Shown: positions 36,702-46,224, counted from the stretch's first letter. The stretch: 64,000 nt of DNA from Methylotenera sp. (GCA_002928535.1 PERG01000008.1:31162-95161), one strand, 5' to 3'. The notes: generated from the sequence alone by a model not told the origin. A program made the numbers and translations.

Positions 36702-36905
36702 TTAAGCTTTTTGGATGTTTGAGGCTTGTTTGCCTTTTGGTCCATCAGTCACGTCAAAACTAACGCGATCATTTTCTTTCAAGCTTTTATAACCGCTATC
36801 AACGATAGCTGAGAAATGTGCGAATAAATCGTCGCCACCTGCATCTGGAGTAATAAAGCCGAAGCCTTTAGAGTCATTAAACCATTTTACAATACCTGTT
36901 GCCAT
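36702..36905 (-). CDS. Cold-shock protein, CspA family
   Basis: A 67-residue OB-fold RNA/DNA chaperone. RNP1 (KGFGFIT) and RNP2 (DLFAHFSAI) are intact, and it starts [16 protein letters not shown] as in CspA/CspE. The message has a candidate promoter about 110 bases upstream and hence a long 5' leader, typical of cold-regulated csp genes. The ribosome-binding site is weak, which also fits leader-controlled translation. The paralogue type cannot be assigned from sequence alone. Confidence 0.96.
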   Translation of the reverse strand: MATGIVKWFNDSKGFGFITPDAGGDDLFAHFSAIVDSGYKSLKENDRVSFDVTDGPKGKQASNIQKA

Positions 36906-37012
36906 AATCTTACTTTCATACTTTAAAAAGGGGGCACCCGAAAAGTTTGGGTTTTTAAAATATTACTAGTTTAATAAAACTCAACAATTTAAAAATACAA
37001 ACGCCTACCACC

Positions 37013-37041
37013 TTTTTACGCACCATTCCCTGCTGTGTCAA
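37013..37041 (-). promoter_or_regulatory. Candidate promoter of cold-shock gene
   Basis: On the minus strand, TTGACA (37041-37036), a 17-base spacer, and TAAAAA (37018-37013). This would give a leader of roughly 100 bases before the csp ATG at 36905. Confidence 0.5.
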
Positions 37042-37151
37042 GACAAATCTCAATTCTTGTACAAATTAGCGACACTTTTTAGTGTTCGGCAAGGTTCCCG
37101 TTACTTAATTGATCTATCCGCGCAATTTGGATTCTACGTTAGTGGATTAAG

Positions 37152-37268
37152 TTACTTAATTTTTTTTGCAACAGGCTTAGGAACAACTGAACCTGTTACC
37201 ACCACTACTTTTTTATCCTGTTTTGGCTTTTTAACTTCCTTATTTTTCTTCTGCTGACCTTTTGCCAT
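37152..37268 (-). CDS. Small lysine-rich protein (38 residues)
   Basis: A short gene with a strong AGGAG site eight bases before the ATG. The product begins MAKGQQKKNKEVKKPKQD and ends PKPVAKKIK; 15 of 38 residues are lysine. Related short basic proteins starting MAKGQ occur in other betaproteobacteria as uncharacterised proteins. The 19 bases around its start (TTAGGAGAAATATCATGGC) are identical to those of the lysine-rich gene at 55655. The opposite-strand frame here is a shadow. The function is unknown; the charge suggests nucleic-acid binding. Confidence 0.7.
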   Translation of the reverse strand: MAKGQQKKNKEVKKPKQDKKVVVVTGSVVPKPVAKKIK

Positions 37269-37531
37269 GATATTTCTCCTAAATTTTGGTGCTAAATTAT
37301 TTAGACCATAAGTAACTGATGTAGATGCATCATAGGCTGAACTAAAAATTAAGGTAGATTACTTTAAACAGTAATTTAAATTCTCAAGCTCAAAATGAAG
37401 AGGATAGCCAATCAATAACATGCTGGTTTAAGCCGCAGCCAGTGACTTCAAAACCTTATCAAACTATACAGTTGAGTTTTTTTAGAGTGAGGGCGTAATG
37501 TTTAATCAATAACAACTCCAATTATTAGCCC

Positions 37532-38122
37532 ATGTCTCCATCTACAGGTCTAATGCAAAGATCTGAATGCCTCGATGTAGCATTGCATGCCCGTGATTGC
37601 TACACCGGTGATCACTGTAAGCGTGTTGAAAAAATGTGCATGATGGTTGGCCAAAGCTGCGCTTTGGACAAAAACGAATTAACTGTATTACGCATGGCTG
37701 CAAAATTGCACACATTGGCAAGATCGGTATTCCTGATCGCATATTGCTTAAACCAGGTCATTTAGAACCTGAAGAATGGGATGTGATGAAAAACCATGCG
37801 GCTTTAGGGGAAAAAATATGCACTGCTATCCCTCACAAGAATGCCTCTGCAGTAGCATTCAACATTCGTCATCACCATGAAAGATTCGACGGCGATTGCC
37901 GCTCGCATCATTAGCCTTATTGATGGTTATGATGCAATGACGACCACACGCCCATACCAGAAAGACCGGAGCCATGATGTTGTGATGTCGATTTTGGCTG
38001 GTGAACTGGGAGCTAGATTAGACCCTTATATTTTCAGTCATTTCAAGAAAACCATTGCCCAAGGACAATATAGGGCTAATCACAATGGATACCAATCCCT
38101 AACTAGTTCCAGCCCAGCGTGA
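37532..38122 (+). pseudogene. Degraded HD-GYP-type c-di-GMP phosphodiesterase gene
   Basis: Three frames in sequence carry pieces of one HD-GYP domain. Frame one: HARDCYTGDHCKRVEKM then AAKLHT. Frame two, joined by one missing base at about 37718: IGKIGIPDRILLKPGHLEP then HAALGEKICTAIPHKNASAV and NIRHHHERFDG. Frame three, after a deletion that removes the GYP loop: AIAARIISLIDGYDAMTTTR then PYQKDR. The HD of the catalytic pair and the GYP motif are both destroyed, and any N-terminal domain is missing. It overlaps the convergent gene at 38103 by 20 bases. No functional enzyme can be made. Confidence 0.85.
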
Positions 38123-38756
38123 TTTCACTTTGAGAAAAGTTGACATCAATTTCATAGTGATTGGCAAACCTGGTCACCAACCCTTGATCGAAGATTAGAT
38201 TTCTATTGATTTTGATCGTTGAATCTTGAGCTGTTTTTGGCTCATACTGAATATAAATGGATTCACCAGATTGCCCTACATTGAGCTGGTGATTATCAAA
38301 ATGATTATCTTCGATATAACTGAACGCACACAGCAGACTGAGCAAAAGTGGTTTAGTTTTCACCGGTTGAACAGTGTTATCTTCATTGGTTTGAACACTG
38401 GTCTGAATGAATCTCAACGCCAATCGGCTGGCCATTAAGTGGACACTTTTCTTTAAGATATCGATTGGGATGTCCTCGTGCACTGAATCAAAATCCCAAA
38501 ACTGCAATGCTCTAATGCTGATGATGTTTTCCTTAAGCTGCAATTCTATCTTTTTAAGATCTTCTTTGAGCAACTCAGACGTTATCTCAACTTTATTGAG
38601 ACGCCTCTCCATAATTGAAACCCGCATTAGACTGGCAGATACTCCTCCCACCAGATCATGCCTTATACATGGAAATACCCTATTAAATACTTCCTGATGA
38701 ATTGCGCTAATAAAGAAATTTTCTTCTACAGAGCATTTTTCTCGTTGTCTTTTCAT
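38103..38756 (-). CDS. Orphan protein with histidine-kinase DHp-like helix, function unknown
   Basis: A 217-residue soluble protein. Residues ~30-50 (CIRHDLVGGVSASLMRVSI) resemble the H-box helix of a sensor-kinase dimerisation/phosphotransfer domain, with His in R-H-D-L. A second helix follows (EITSELLKEDLKKIELQL). The C-terminal half (KPLLLSLLCAFSYIEDNHFD, QGLVTRFANHY) has the rough size of a degenerate ATP-binding domain but shows no N, G1 or G2 box. It could be a ChpT-like phosphotransferase or a decayed kinase. The gene borders the broken HD-GYP gene and a two-component/c-di-GMP gene run. Confidence 0.6.
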   Translation of the reverse strand: MKRQREKCSVEENFFISAIHQEVFNRVFPCIRHDLVGGVSASLMRVSIMERRLNKVEITSELLKEDLKKIELQLKENIISIRALQFWDFDSVHEDIPIDILKKSVHLMASRLALRFIQTSVQTNEDNTVQPVKTKPLLLSLLCAFSYIEDNHFDNHQLNVGQSGESIYIQYEPKTAQDSTIKINRNLIFDQGLVTRFANHYEIDVNFSQSEITLGWN

Positions 38757-38987
38757 GATCTGTCTCTAAGGTAAGTATTAATTATATTAGCTAATAAAAG
38801 ATATCAAAGCACATTTACATAACTACATTTGTATACAGCCTAGTATATATTGATTAAAATTATTACTCATTAGTTATGGTTTTAAAAGCGTACATTACAA
38901 ACACTTATATTAGAACTTTAATTCACTCTAATTAACTTGTTCAGTGAACAGACATTATGAATACTTACGCGCGGAAAATGAGAAAAA

Positions 38988-40919
38988 ATGTTGGTTAATA
39001 AATGGTTTAATTCGTGGTTCTGCTTCCAGAGATTCAATCCATCACTTATCAAAATTGCTATTTCAGTTGCCTTTTTAACACAGTCATTAGAGGTTAATTC
39101 ACAAGATTTAATAGAGTTAAGTTTAGAGGAGTTAGCCAATATTCAAATCACCTCGGTTTCCAAACGCCGTGAATCAATTAATGATGCTGCCGCATCAATC
39201 TTTGTCATCACGAATAACGATATTCAAAGGTCTGGTGTCTCGTCTTTACCTGAGGCTTTACGTCTAGCGCCAAACCTGCAGGTTGCACAAGACAGTGCCC
39301 GGAATTACGCCATTACTGCCCGTGGGTTTAATAGCGTATTCAATAATAAATTATTGGTTCTGATCGATGGCCGTACGGTTTACTCACCTTTATTTTCAGG
39401 TGTATTTTGGGATGCGCAGGATGTGGTACTGGAAGATATTGACCGCATTGAAGTCATCAGTGGAGCTGGCGCAACGCTATGGGGCGCTAATGCAGTAAAT
39501 GGTGTGATTAACATCATCACCAAAACCGCTTCACAAACCCAAGGCGGATTGGTTTCACTCTCCGGCAGCGGGGAAGAATCTTATTTATCCATCCGTTATG
39601 GCGGGGCATTAGATAATGGCGGTAATTTCAGGGTATATGGCAAACATGCAGACCGTAATGACAATACCAATCCAGCTACTCGGCGATCACTGGATGATGG
39701 CTTCAATCGTGATAAAGCGGGATTCCGATCAGACTGGGTCAATGAAAATAAGAAACTCACACTTCAAGGAGATTTTTACGATGGCTATTTAAGCCAATCC
39801 AACACAAATGATATCCAGATTTCCGGCGCTAACTTGTTAGCCCGTATGAATACCACGCTATCTAACGGCTCCAACTTATCTTTACAAGGCTATTTAGATT
39901 ACACCTATCGTAAGCAACCTGCTACCTTCAAGGAAAACCTGACTACCGCTGATATCGAAGTTAAGCATGATTGGAAGCTTTCAGACAAACACAATTTCAC
40001 TTGGGGCGGTGGATACCGCGCTGGATTCGATCGTTTAGAAAATGATGGCGTGGCTTTTATGCCTGCATCTAAAAATTTGAATTGGGGCAATGTGTTTGCA
40101 CAAGATGAAATCATGCTGACTGAAAAGCTTCGTATGATTCTGGGTATGAAGCTGGAACATAATAACTACACCGGCCTTGAATATTTACCTAACGCAAGGT
40201 TGGCATGGAAATTTGCAGACAATCAATTGTTGTGGACATCTGCATCGCGTTCGGTACATGCCCCTTCACGAATTGACAAAGATTTTATTGCCCCCGGGTT
40301 TATAAGTCTTGTTGGGGGACCGCATTTCGGTACTGAAAAAGCTTATACCTACGAAGTAGGCTACAGAGCTACACCCACCAATAAAACTTCAATCTCGGTG
40401 ACTGGCTTTTACACTGAATATGATGAACTTCGCACTTTAGATTTAGACCTGAGTGCCCTCGAGTTAGAATTCAAGAATAAAGCATCAGCGCGCTCACATG
40501 GCTTGGAAATGTGGGGTGCCTGGCAAGTGATAGATGACTTAAAACTTTCGGGAGGTCTTGTAGTGCAAGATGTGAGGCTAAACACATCTCAAACCGACAT
40601 TCTGCAAGACACAGGATTTGGTATCAATGATGCAAGTTCTCATAGCCTTCTGCGGATTTCGTATGATATAAGCCCCAACCATTTACTGGACGCCACAGCA
40701 CGTTATATGGGCAAGCTCAGAAAACTCGACGTGCCTGCTTACACTGCTCTCGATATCAGGTATGGGTGGAAAATCAATAAAGACCTCGAATTTTCTATTG
40801 TTGGCCAAAATCTTTTAGATTCTAAACATATAGAGTATGCAGATCCTGTTAGAACTTCAGCAGCCAGTCCTGAATATGACCGTAGGCTATTCGCTAAAGT
40901 GCAGTGGTATTTCAGATGA
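38988..40919 (+). CDS. TonB-dependent outer-membrane receptor, signalling-operon type
   Basis: A 643-residue outer-membrane beta-barrel. A signal segment (~20-37) precedes the TonB box-like region (LIELSLEELANIQITSVSKR), then a plug domain (~45-165) with ITARGFNSVFNNKLLVLIDG, YSPLFSGVFWDAQDVVLEDI and RIEVISGAGATLWGANAVNG, and a barrel ending in an aromatic residue (VQWYFR). The SLEELxxIxxTSVSKR start is typical of receptors encoded with YfiR and sensor kinases. The ligand is unknown; short length and lack of siderophore or B12 neighbours argue against those. The stop overlaps the ATG of the yfiR gene (ATGA), indicating tight coupling. Confidence 0.9.
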   Translation: MLVNKWFNSWFCFQRFNPSLIKIAISVAFLTQSLEVNSQDLIELSLEELANIQITSVSKRRESINDAAASIFVITNNDIQRSGVSSLPEALRLAPNLQVAQDSARNYAITARGFNSVFNNKLLVLIDGRTVYSPLFSGVFWDAQDVVLEDIDRIEVISGAGATLWGANAVNGVINIITKTASQTQGGLVSLSGSGEESYLSIRYGGALDNGGNFRVYGKHADRNDNTNPATRRSLDDGFNRDKAGFRSDWVNENKKLTLQGDFYDGYLSQSNTNDIQISGANLLARMNTTLSNGSNLSLQGYLDYTYRKQPATFKENLTTADIEVKHDWKLSDKHNFTWGGGYRAGFDRLENDGVAFMPASKNLNWGNVFAQDEIMLTEKLRMILGMKLEHNNYTGLEYLPNARLAWKFADNQLLWTSASRSVHAPSRIDKDFIAPGFISLVGGPHFGTEKAYTYEVGYRATPTNKTSISVTGFYTEYDELRTLDLDLSALELEFKNKASARSHGLEMWGAWQVIDDLKLSGGLVVQDVRLNTSQTDILQDTGFGINDASSHSLLRISYDISPNHLLDATARYMGKLRKLDVPAYTALDIRYGWKINKDLEFSIVGQNLLDSKHIEYADPVRTSAASPEYDRRLFAKVQWYFR

Positions 40920-41473
40920 GTGCCGCTATCTTGCGCGCCTTAGTTCTATATCTGAGTGTGTTAAGCGCCGTGATTTTAGTGCAACCTGCATTTGCCGAAC
41001 AACCAGACGCAGAGTTAGAACGTCAGGTCAAATCGACTTACATATTCAAATTTGGTAACTATATCAAATGGCCGGATAAAGCATTTTCCGGCCCTGCCAG
41101 CCCCATTGTAATTGGTATTATTGGAGACGATCTTGTTGCGGAAGAACTCAATAAAATTGCAACACGCCATACAGCGGCTAATCGTCCCGTAATCATTAAG
41201 CAGGTCAACGAAGGTAATCTTAATGAAGGTGTGCATATACTCTACATTGCTAATGACGTGAAAAAGTATTTAACGGACTATCGCAACGCTCATCCGCATT
41301 CGCCGACCCTCTATATCAGCGATACCGATGATGGGATTGCGATGGGGAGTACCATTAATTTTGTACGGGTTAATGACCGCTTACGGTTTGATGTGTCATT
41401 ACCTGCCACCGAACAAAGTAATATCAAGTTAGATGCTTCATTACTAACCGTTGCAAGAAAAGTCATTAAGTAA
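40916..41473 (+). CDS. YfiR-family periplasmic protein (DUF4154)
   Basis: A 185-residue exported protein. The ATG at 40916 overlaps the receptor stop (ATGA); a GTG at 40904 would overlap further. The signal peptide (LARALVLYLSVL-type, ending near AFAEQ) precedes the family core: VKSTYIFKFGNYIKWPDKAF, IVIGIIGDD, LYIANDVKKYL, LYISDTDDGIAMGSTINFVR and RLRFDVSLPA. In Pseudomonas YfiR binds and represses the periplasmic CHASE8 domain of the diguanylate cyclase YfiN. Here the downstream gene is a CHASE8-like hybrid kinase, so YfiR probably controls that kinase. Confidence 0.9.
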   Translation: MSAAILRALVLYLSVLSAVILVQPAFAEQPDAELERQVKSTYIFKFGNYIKWPDKAFSGPASPIVIGIIGDDLVAEELNKIATRHTAANRPVIIKQVNEGNLNEGVHILYIANDVKKYLTDYRNAHPHSPTLYISDTDDGIAMGSTINFVRVNDRLRFDVSLPATEQSNIKLDASLLTVARKVIK

Positions 41474-41535
41474 AACATGTCATACAAGTAAAGTGATTTC
41501 TTTGTTAACTTTTTTGGTTGCTATTGATTAGGTAG

Positions 41536-43932
41536 ATGATCATGCTTTTCCGTTTTAAGTCTGTCCGGCATAAGTTTCTAGCCGCAGTTGCCACCACCAG
41601 CATTGTGACTTTACTGGTCACCATTACGGCGATGGGTATATATGATTGGAATGATTATAAAACCCGATGGGTGAATGATCTGAGTAATCAGGCAATGCTC
41701 ATTGGCCGCGCCACCATACCCGCTTTACAGTTCGATGATCCACAATTGGCCACCAAGAACCTGAAGCTGCTGGAAGTTAGACCTCGTGTGCACGCTGCTG
41801 CACTTTATGATGCCAGAGGGGTTATTTATGCCTACTACAAGGGGGAGCGTTACCCAGTCAAACTTGATCCAGCTTTTAAACAAGATATCGGCTTAAAAAT
41901 AGAAAATAGTGAAATTACCGTGTCACGGCGTATACACCAACACGGGATTTTGGTTGGCTACATGGTCATTACGGCTGAATATGGCTTGTATCAACGATTA
42001 TTTAGCTATATGAGTATCTTGCTATTAGTGGGCATATTTGCCTTTGTGATTTCCCTACTTATCGCGCGTTGGTTACAGCATCAAGTGACGCAACCCGTTG
42101 AGAATGTCGCCAGATTAGCTAAAAATGTAGTGGAACAAGGTGATTATTCTTTACGCGCACAGAAAACCACGGATGATGAGGTCGGCTATTTAGTCAGTGC
42201 GATTAACACATTGCTTACAGTGATTGAGCGCGGTAATAAAGCGCAGGAAAGATCGCTGAAAGCGCTCGCACAAGAAAATGAAGCACGTAAAACCACGGAA
42301 CTGCAATTACGCCAAGCGCGTGACGAGCTGGAACTGCGGGTGCAGGAACGCACAGAGGAACTAAGAAAAGCCCAGTCTGCTTTATTACAGTCGCAAAAAC
42401 TGGAAGCTGTTGGGCAATTGACCGGTGGTGTCGCACACGACTTCAATAATATCCTGCAAGTAATCGGTAGCAACCTCGAAATTTTATCCATGAAATTTTC
42501 GGATATCACCCCTGCGCATAGCAGAATCGATGGTGCAATGGCAGCCGTGGATAAAGGCGCGAAACTCGCTTCTCAATTATTGGCTTTTGCGCGTCGTCAA
42601 CCGCTCCAACCGGTATCCACCAACCTGAATAATCTCACCAAGAACATGGATGATCTGTTACGCAGAGCACTGGGAGAAAGTATTGAAGTTGAAGTAATAC
42701 AAGGCGGCGGTTTGTGGAATGTTATGGTGGACCGTAACCAAGTCGAAAACGTCATTCTTAACCTATCAATTAACGCACGCGATGCCATGAATAATAGCGG
42801 CCACCTGACCATTGAAACGAGCAATGTCATGCTAGATGACCTGTATGCTGAGGACAATCCTGAAGTTACTGCCGGTCAATATGTCATGTTAGCTATATCG
42901 GATACGGGCTGTGGCATGCCGCCAGAGGTGATTGAACGTGCGTTTGAACCGTTTTTTACTACTAAAGGTGAAGGCAAAGGCACCGGGCTGGGCTTAAGTA
43001 TGACTTACGGTCTAGTGAAGCAAAGCGGAGGGCACATCAAAATCTATAGTGAAATTGATAACGGTACCACGGTTAAAATTTATTTCCCACGCATCCATCT
43101 CGCTGAAGAAGATATGCCAATTAGGCAAATCGCCGACATCCAGGGCGGTAATGAATCTATATTGGTAGTAGAAGATGACATGGCAGTTCAAAAAGCCGTT
43201 AAGGACATTCTACTCGCACTTGGATACCAGGTTGAATGTGCTTCAGACGCACAAGCTGCCTTGAATATAATAGAACAAGGTCGAACTTTTGATCTCTTGT
43301 TTACCGATGTGGTAATGCCCGGTCCCCTCAAAAGTTCAGAAATGGCGAAAATCGCCAAGATGAAATTACCTGATCTTGCAATTCTGTTTACTTCCGGCTA
43401 CACCCAAAACGCCATTGTGCATGGTGGCAAGCTGGATGCAGGAGTAGAATTAATCAATAAGCCGTATCGCTATGCTGACTTAGCACGCAAGATTAGAATG
43501 GTCATTGAAAAATCTGACAAAAAATCTAATCCCACTCCTATAGCTCAAATGAGCAAGAGCCCAGAAAGTACATTAACCATGCCAGGTAAAATATTAGTCG
43601 TTGAAGACAACCTTGAAGCACAGTCTACGCTATGTGAATTACTCTCCATGTTAGGGTATGAAGCCATAGGCGCCTCTTCAGCTGAAGCAGCATTGGAATT
43701 ACTGACTGAGGTTAATATCTTACTCACTGATGTTAATTTACCAGGCATGAGCGGGATTGAACTGGCTATTCAATGCCATGCCCAAGACCCCTCTAAACCG
43801 ATCATCATTTCTTCGGGAATGGATACCGCGTCTAAATTACCTTTTGCAGTGCAGTTATTACCCAAACCTTTTAGCATGGCAATATTGTCAGATATCCTGT
43901 ACAAAGCCACCCAACAAAATGCAGGCCCTTAA
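41536..43932 (+). CDS. Hybrid sensor histidine kinase with CHASE8-like sensor and two receiver domains
   Basis: A 798-residue inner-membrane kinase. TM1 (~14-35), a ~120-residue periplasmic domain (IGRATIPALQFDDPQLATKN; ARGVIYAYYKGERYP) of the CHASE8 kind, TM2 (~158-178), HAMP (~180-232), coiled coil (~235-290), HisKA with His-301 (LTGGVAHDFNNILQV), HATPase (NARDAMNN, SDTGCGMP, GKGTGLGLSMTYG), REC1 (~533-650, VVEDD, FTDVVMPG) and REC2 (~672-790, VVEDN, LLTDVNLPG). There is no output domain, so phosphate must pass to another protein. It is the third gene of the receptor-YfiR operon, 62 bases downstream. Confidence 0.93.
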   Translation: MIMLFRFKSVRHKFLAAVATTSIVTLLVTITAMGIYDWNDYKTRWVNDLSNQAMLIGRATIPALQFDDPQLATKNLKLLEVRPRVHAAALYDARGVIYAYYKGERYPVKLDPAFKQDIGLKIENSEITVSRRIHQHGILVGYMVITAEYGLYQRLFSYMSILLLVGIFAFVISLLIARWLQHQVTQPVENVARLAKNVVEQGDYSLRAQKTTDDEVGYLVSAINTLLTVIERGNKAQERSLKALAQENEARKTTELQLRQARDELELRVQERTEELRKAQSALLQSQKLEAVGQLTGGVAHDFNNILQVIGSNLEILSMKFSDITPAHSRIDGAMAAVDKGAKLASQLLAFARRQPLQPVSTNLNNLTKNMDDLLRRALGESIEVEVIQGGGLWNVMVDRNQVENVILNLSINARDAMNNSGHLTIETSNVMLDDLYAEDNPEVTAGQYVMLAISDTGCGMPPEVIERAFEPFFTTKGEGKGTGLGLSMTYGLVKQSGGHIKIYSEIDNGTTVKIYFPRIHLAEEDMPIRQIADIQGGNESILVVEDDMAVQKAVKDILLALGYQVECASDAQAALNIIEQGRTFDLLFTDVVMPGPLKSSEMAKIAKMKLPDLAILFTSGYTQNAIVHGGKLDAGVELINKPYRYADLARKIRMVIEKSDKKSNPTPIAQMSKSPESTLTMPGKILVVEDNLEAQSTLCELLSMLGYEAIGASSAEAALELLTEVNILLTDVNLPGMSGIELAIQCHAQDPSKPIIISSGMDTASKLPFAVQLLPKPFSMAILSDILYKATQQNAGP

Positions 43933-43959
43933 ACTATAAGATTCGTGAAGCAATTAAAG

Positions 43960-43986
43960 CTTTGATTAACCTAACGTTAATCAAAG
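43960..43986. repeat. Perfect inverted repeat between convergent kinase genes
   Basis: Arms CTTTGATTAAC and GTTAATCAAAG (11 bp) with loop CTAAC, between two convergent stop codons (43932 and 44031). There is no T run; probably a shared terminator-like stem or mRNA 3'-end protector. Confidence 0.55.
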
Positions 43987-44030
43987 AGGCCTTACACGGT
44001 CTATTTATAACTCTGGGCTATTAGAATCCA

Positions 44031-45980
44031 TTAAGAATGCGCTAGTTCATGGGTGACGTCTGGCGCCCTTAAACATCGCGCTATATCAGCTAAACGGTAA
44101 GGTTTATTGATAAAGTTAAACTCATCCATATTGCCGTGTTCTTCTCTAAGCGCGGGCAGTGGATACCCTGATGCTAAAATTATTTTGATGTCCGGATTCA
44201 TTTGGCGAACTTCACGAGCAAGCTGAATACCATTCATGCCACCAGGCATGAGAATGTCGGTAAACAACACACTGATGCCTGGGTAATGCCACAACCTATC
44301 TATTGCATCTTCAGCGCTGTGCGCTGCTAGCACGGTATACCCCATGTTTCTGAATAATTCAGTGGCTGTGATGATCAAATCAGGTTCATCATCCACAATG
44401 AGCACTTTTAAATCTTCAATCTCAGTTAGCTCTACAATCTCATCTGAATCTTCTATTACCGGAAAATATAAGGAAACCGTAGCGCCTTTTCCCGGCTCAC
44501 TATCAAAGGCAATATCACCCCCGGATTGCATCATGAATCCATAGACCTGGCTTAATCCGAGCCCAGTGCCTTTGCCGATTTCCTTGGTGGTAAAAAAGGG
44601 CTCTAATATATGCGGCATTACTTCGGAGCTTATGCCTTCACCCGTATCTTCCACACTAACCTTGATATAAACGCCCTCGTTCAAAGATCCCACATCATGA
44701 CTAGCAAGTCTCACTTTTTCTGTCATTACAGTGATAGCGCCGCCATTAGGCATTGCATCTCTAGAGTTAACAATGAGATTTAACAAAGCGGTCTCGAATC
44801 CGTTTGCGTCGATTTTAATGGGGATAATATCTGCAGTTAAATTCATTTTGAACTTGATGCTGGAGTTACTGGCTTTGAGCAGTAATGGTTCAAAACTATT
44901 AATCAGTTTGTTAATATTTTGAGCTTTTGCAGTTAAAGGTTGCTGCCGGGCAAAGCTTAATAATTTTTGGGTCAGTGTTGCGCCTCGATCAATGGCGCGC
45001 TTCATGCTCTCAACCATTTTTACCTGTCTGGAATCTAAGGCTCCTAAGCCAAAAACCTCTAAGCCAGTGGAAATGACCGATAAAAGGTTATTGAAATCAT
45101 GCGCTATCCCACCAGTTAATTTACCGATTGCATCCATTTTTTGAGACTGAAATAAAGCCGCATTGGCTTTTGCCAATGTTTCTTCTGTTTTATATCTTTC
45201 GGTAATGTCACGAGTGATCTTTGCAAAACCTATTAGGTTTTTGTCATCGTTATAGATTGCATCAATAATTACATGCGCCCGAAATCGACTACCATCTTTT
45301 CTAAGACGCCAACCTTCATGCTCATAACGGCCTTCCAGCTTAGCGGTATTGAGGGCGATCTCGGGCAATCCTGCTTCTACATCTTCTGGCGGTAAAAAAC
45401 GTCTGTAATGCTGTCCGATTATCTCTTCCGCGGTATAGCCTTTGATACGTTCTGCACCTGAATTCCAGTTGATTACGATGCCCTCTGGTGAGAGCATATA
45501 AATTGCATAGTCCGTAACGCCTTGTACTAAGTACCGGAATTGCTCTTCACTAGCATATAACGCATCTTGTGCTTTTTTACTCTCTGTAATATCTCGCGTA
45601 ATTTTGGCGAAACCAATCAGGTTTTTTTCATCATCGTAAATTGCATCGACCACCACATTAGCCCAAAATCTGGCGCCATCTTTTCTGACTCGCCAGCCCT
45701 CTGCTTCAAACCGCCCCACTTTGGCAGCTTGTTCCAGGATTTTCCAGGGTGATTTATTAACCAGATCTTCTTCGGTAAAAAAAAGTGAGAAATGCTTTCC
45801 GAGAATTTCTGCCTGGGTATAGCCTTTAAATCGCTGAGCGCCAGCATTCCAACTGACGATCTGGCCATTCGGATCGAGCAGGTAGATTGCATAATCACTA
45901 ATGGAAGTCACGAGCAGTTCAAAACGCTTTTCTGAGCTCAGAATAGCGCTTGAATATTCATTAGATACAGGCTTACTCAT
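44031..45980 (-). CDS. PAS-PAS hybrid sensor histidine kinase with receiver domain
   Basis: A 649-residue cytoplasmic hybrid kinase without membrane segments. Two PAS/PAC units (~17-135 and ~145-260) are very alike (DYAIYLLDPNGQIVSWNAGA and DYAIYMLSPEGIVINWNSGA), each closed by LIGFAKITRDIT, so they arose by internal duplication. HisKA His-294 is in LTGGIAHDFNNLLSV. The HATPase shows NSRDAMPNGG, VEDTGEGIS and GKGTGLGLSQVYG. A C-terminal receiver follows (~525-640, VLIVDDEPD, VLFTDILMPGG, NKPYR). Signal and partner are unknown; it is convergent with the YfiR-linked hybrid kinase. Confidence 0.93.
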   Translation of the reverse strand: MSKPVSNEYSSAILSSEKRFELLVTSISDYAIYLLDPNGQIVSWNAGAQRFKGYTQAEILGKHFSLFFTEEDLVNKSPWKILEQAAKVGRFEAEGWRVRKDGARFWANVVVDAIYDDEKNLIGFAKITRDITESKKAQDALYASEEQFRYLVQGVTDYAIYMLSPEGIVINWNSGAERIKGYTAEEIIGQHYRRFLPPEDVEAGLPEIALNTAKLEGRYEHEGWRLRKDGSRFRAHVIIDAIYNDDKNLIGFAKITRDITERYKTEETLAKANAALFQSQKMDAIGKLTGGIAHDFNNLLSVISTGLEVFGLGALDSRQVKMVESMKRAIDRGATLTQKLLSFARQQPLTAKAQNINKLINSFEPLLLKASNSSIKFKMNLTADIIPIKIDANGFETALLNLIVNSRDAMPNGGAITVMTEKVRLASHDVGSLNEGVYIKVSVEDTGEGISSEVMPHILEPFFTTKEIGKGTGLGLSQVYGFMMQSGGDIAFDSEPGKGATVSLYFPVIEDSDEIVELTEIEDLKVLIVDDEPDLIITATELFRNMGYTVLAAHSAEDAIDRLWHYPGISVLFTDILMPGGMNGIQLAREVRQMNPDIKIILASGYPLPALREEHGNMDEFNFINKPYRLADIARCLRAPDVTHELAHS

Positions 45981-46224
45981 ACTGATACTTCCTCAACTAC
46001 ATTTTCATTATGGATTAACTGTAACTTGATTTAAAAACCACTGGGATTTAAGTAAAACCGTGTTTGGATAGTACAGTAAATTATTACCAAGATGTAACTA
46101 CCTACGTAGGTGACAATAGCGCCTAAGTGAAGTTGCTTTTAGTGTGAGAAATGCGCAGATTGTTAGAGAAGATTGCATTTGCATGGGGGAGTCATACAGC
46201 CCAAATCATGGGCTATATTAACGA

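Noticed and set aside
37057..37257. Plus-strand frame of 66 codons after the cold-shock gene
   Set aside because: It is the complement of the lysine-rich gene at 37152-37268, which has a strong ribosome-binding site. The plus frame lacks one and is rich in Phe/Leu/Ser as expected of an antisense shadow.
40904..40915. GTG start for the YfiR gene
   Set aside because: The ATG at 40916 gives the common ATGA stop-start overlap and a normal signal peptide.
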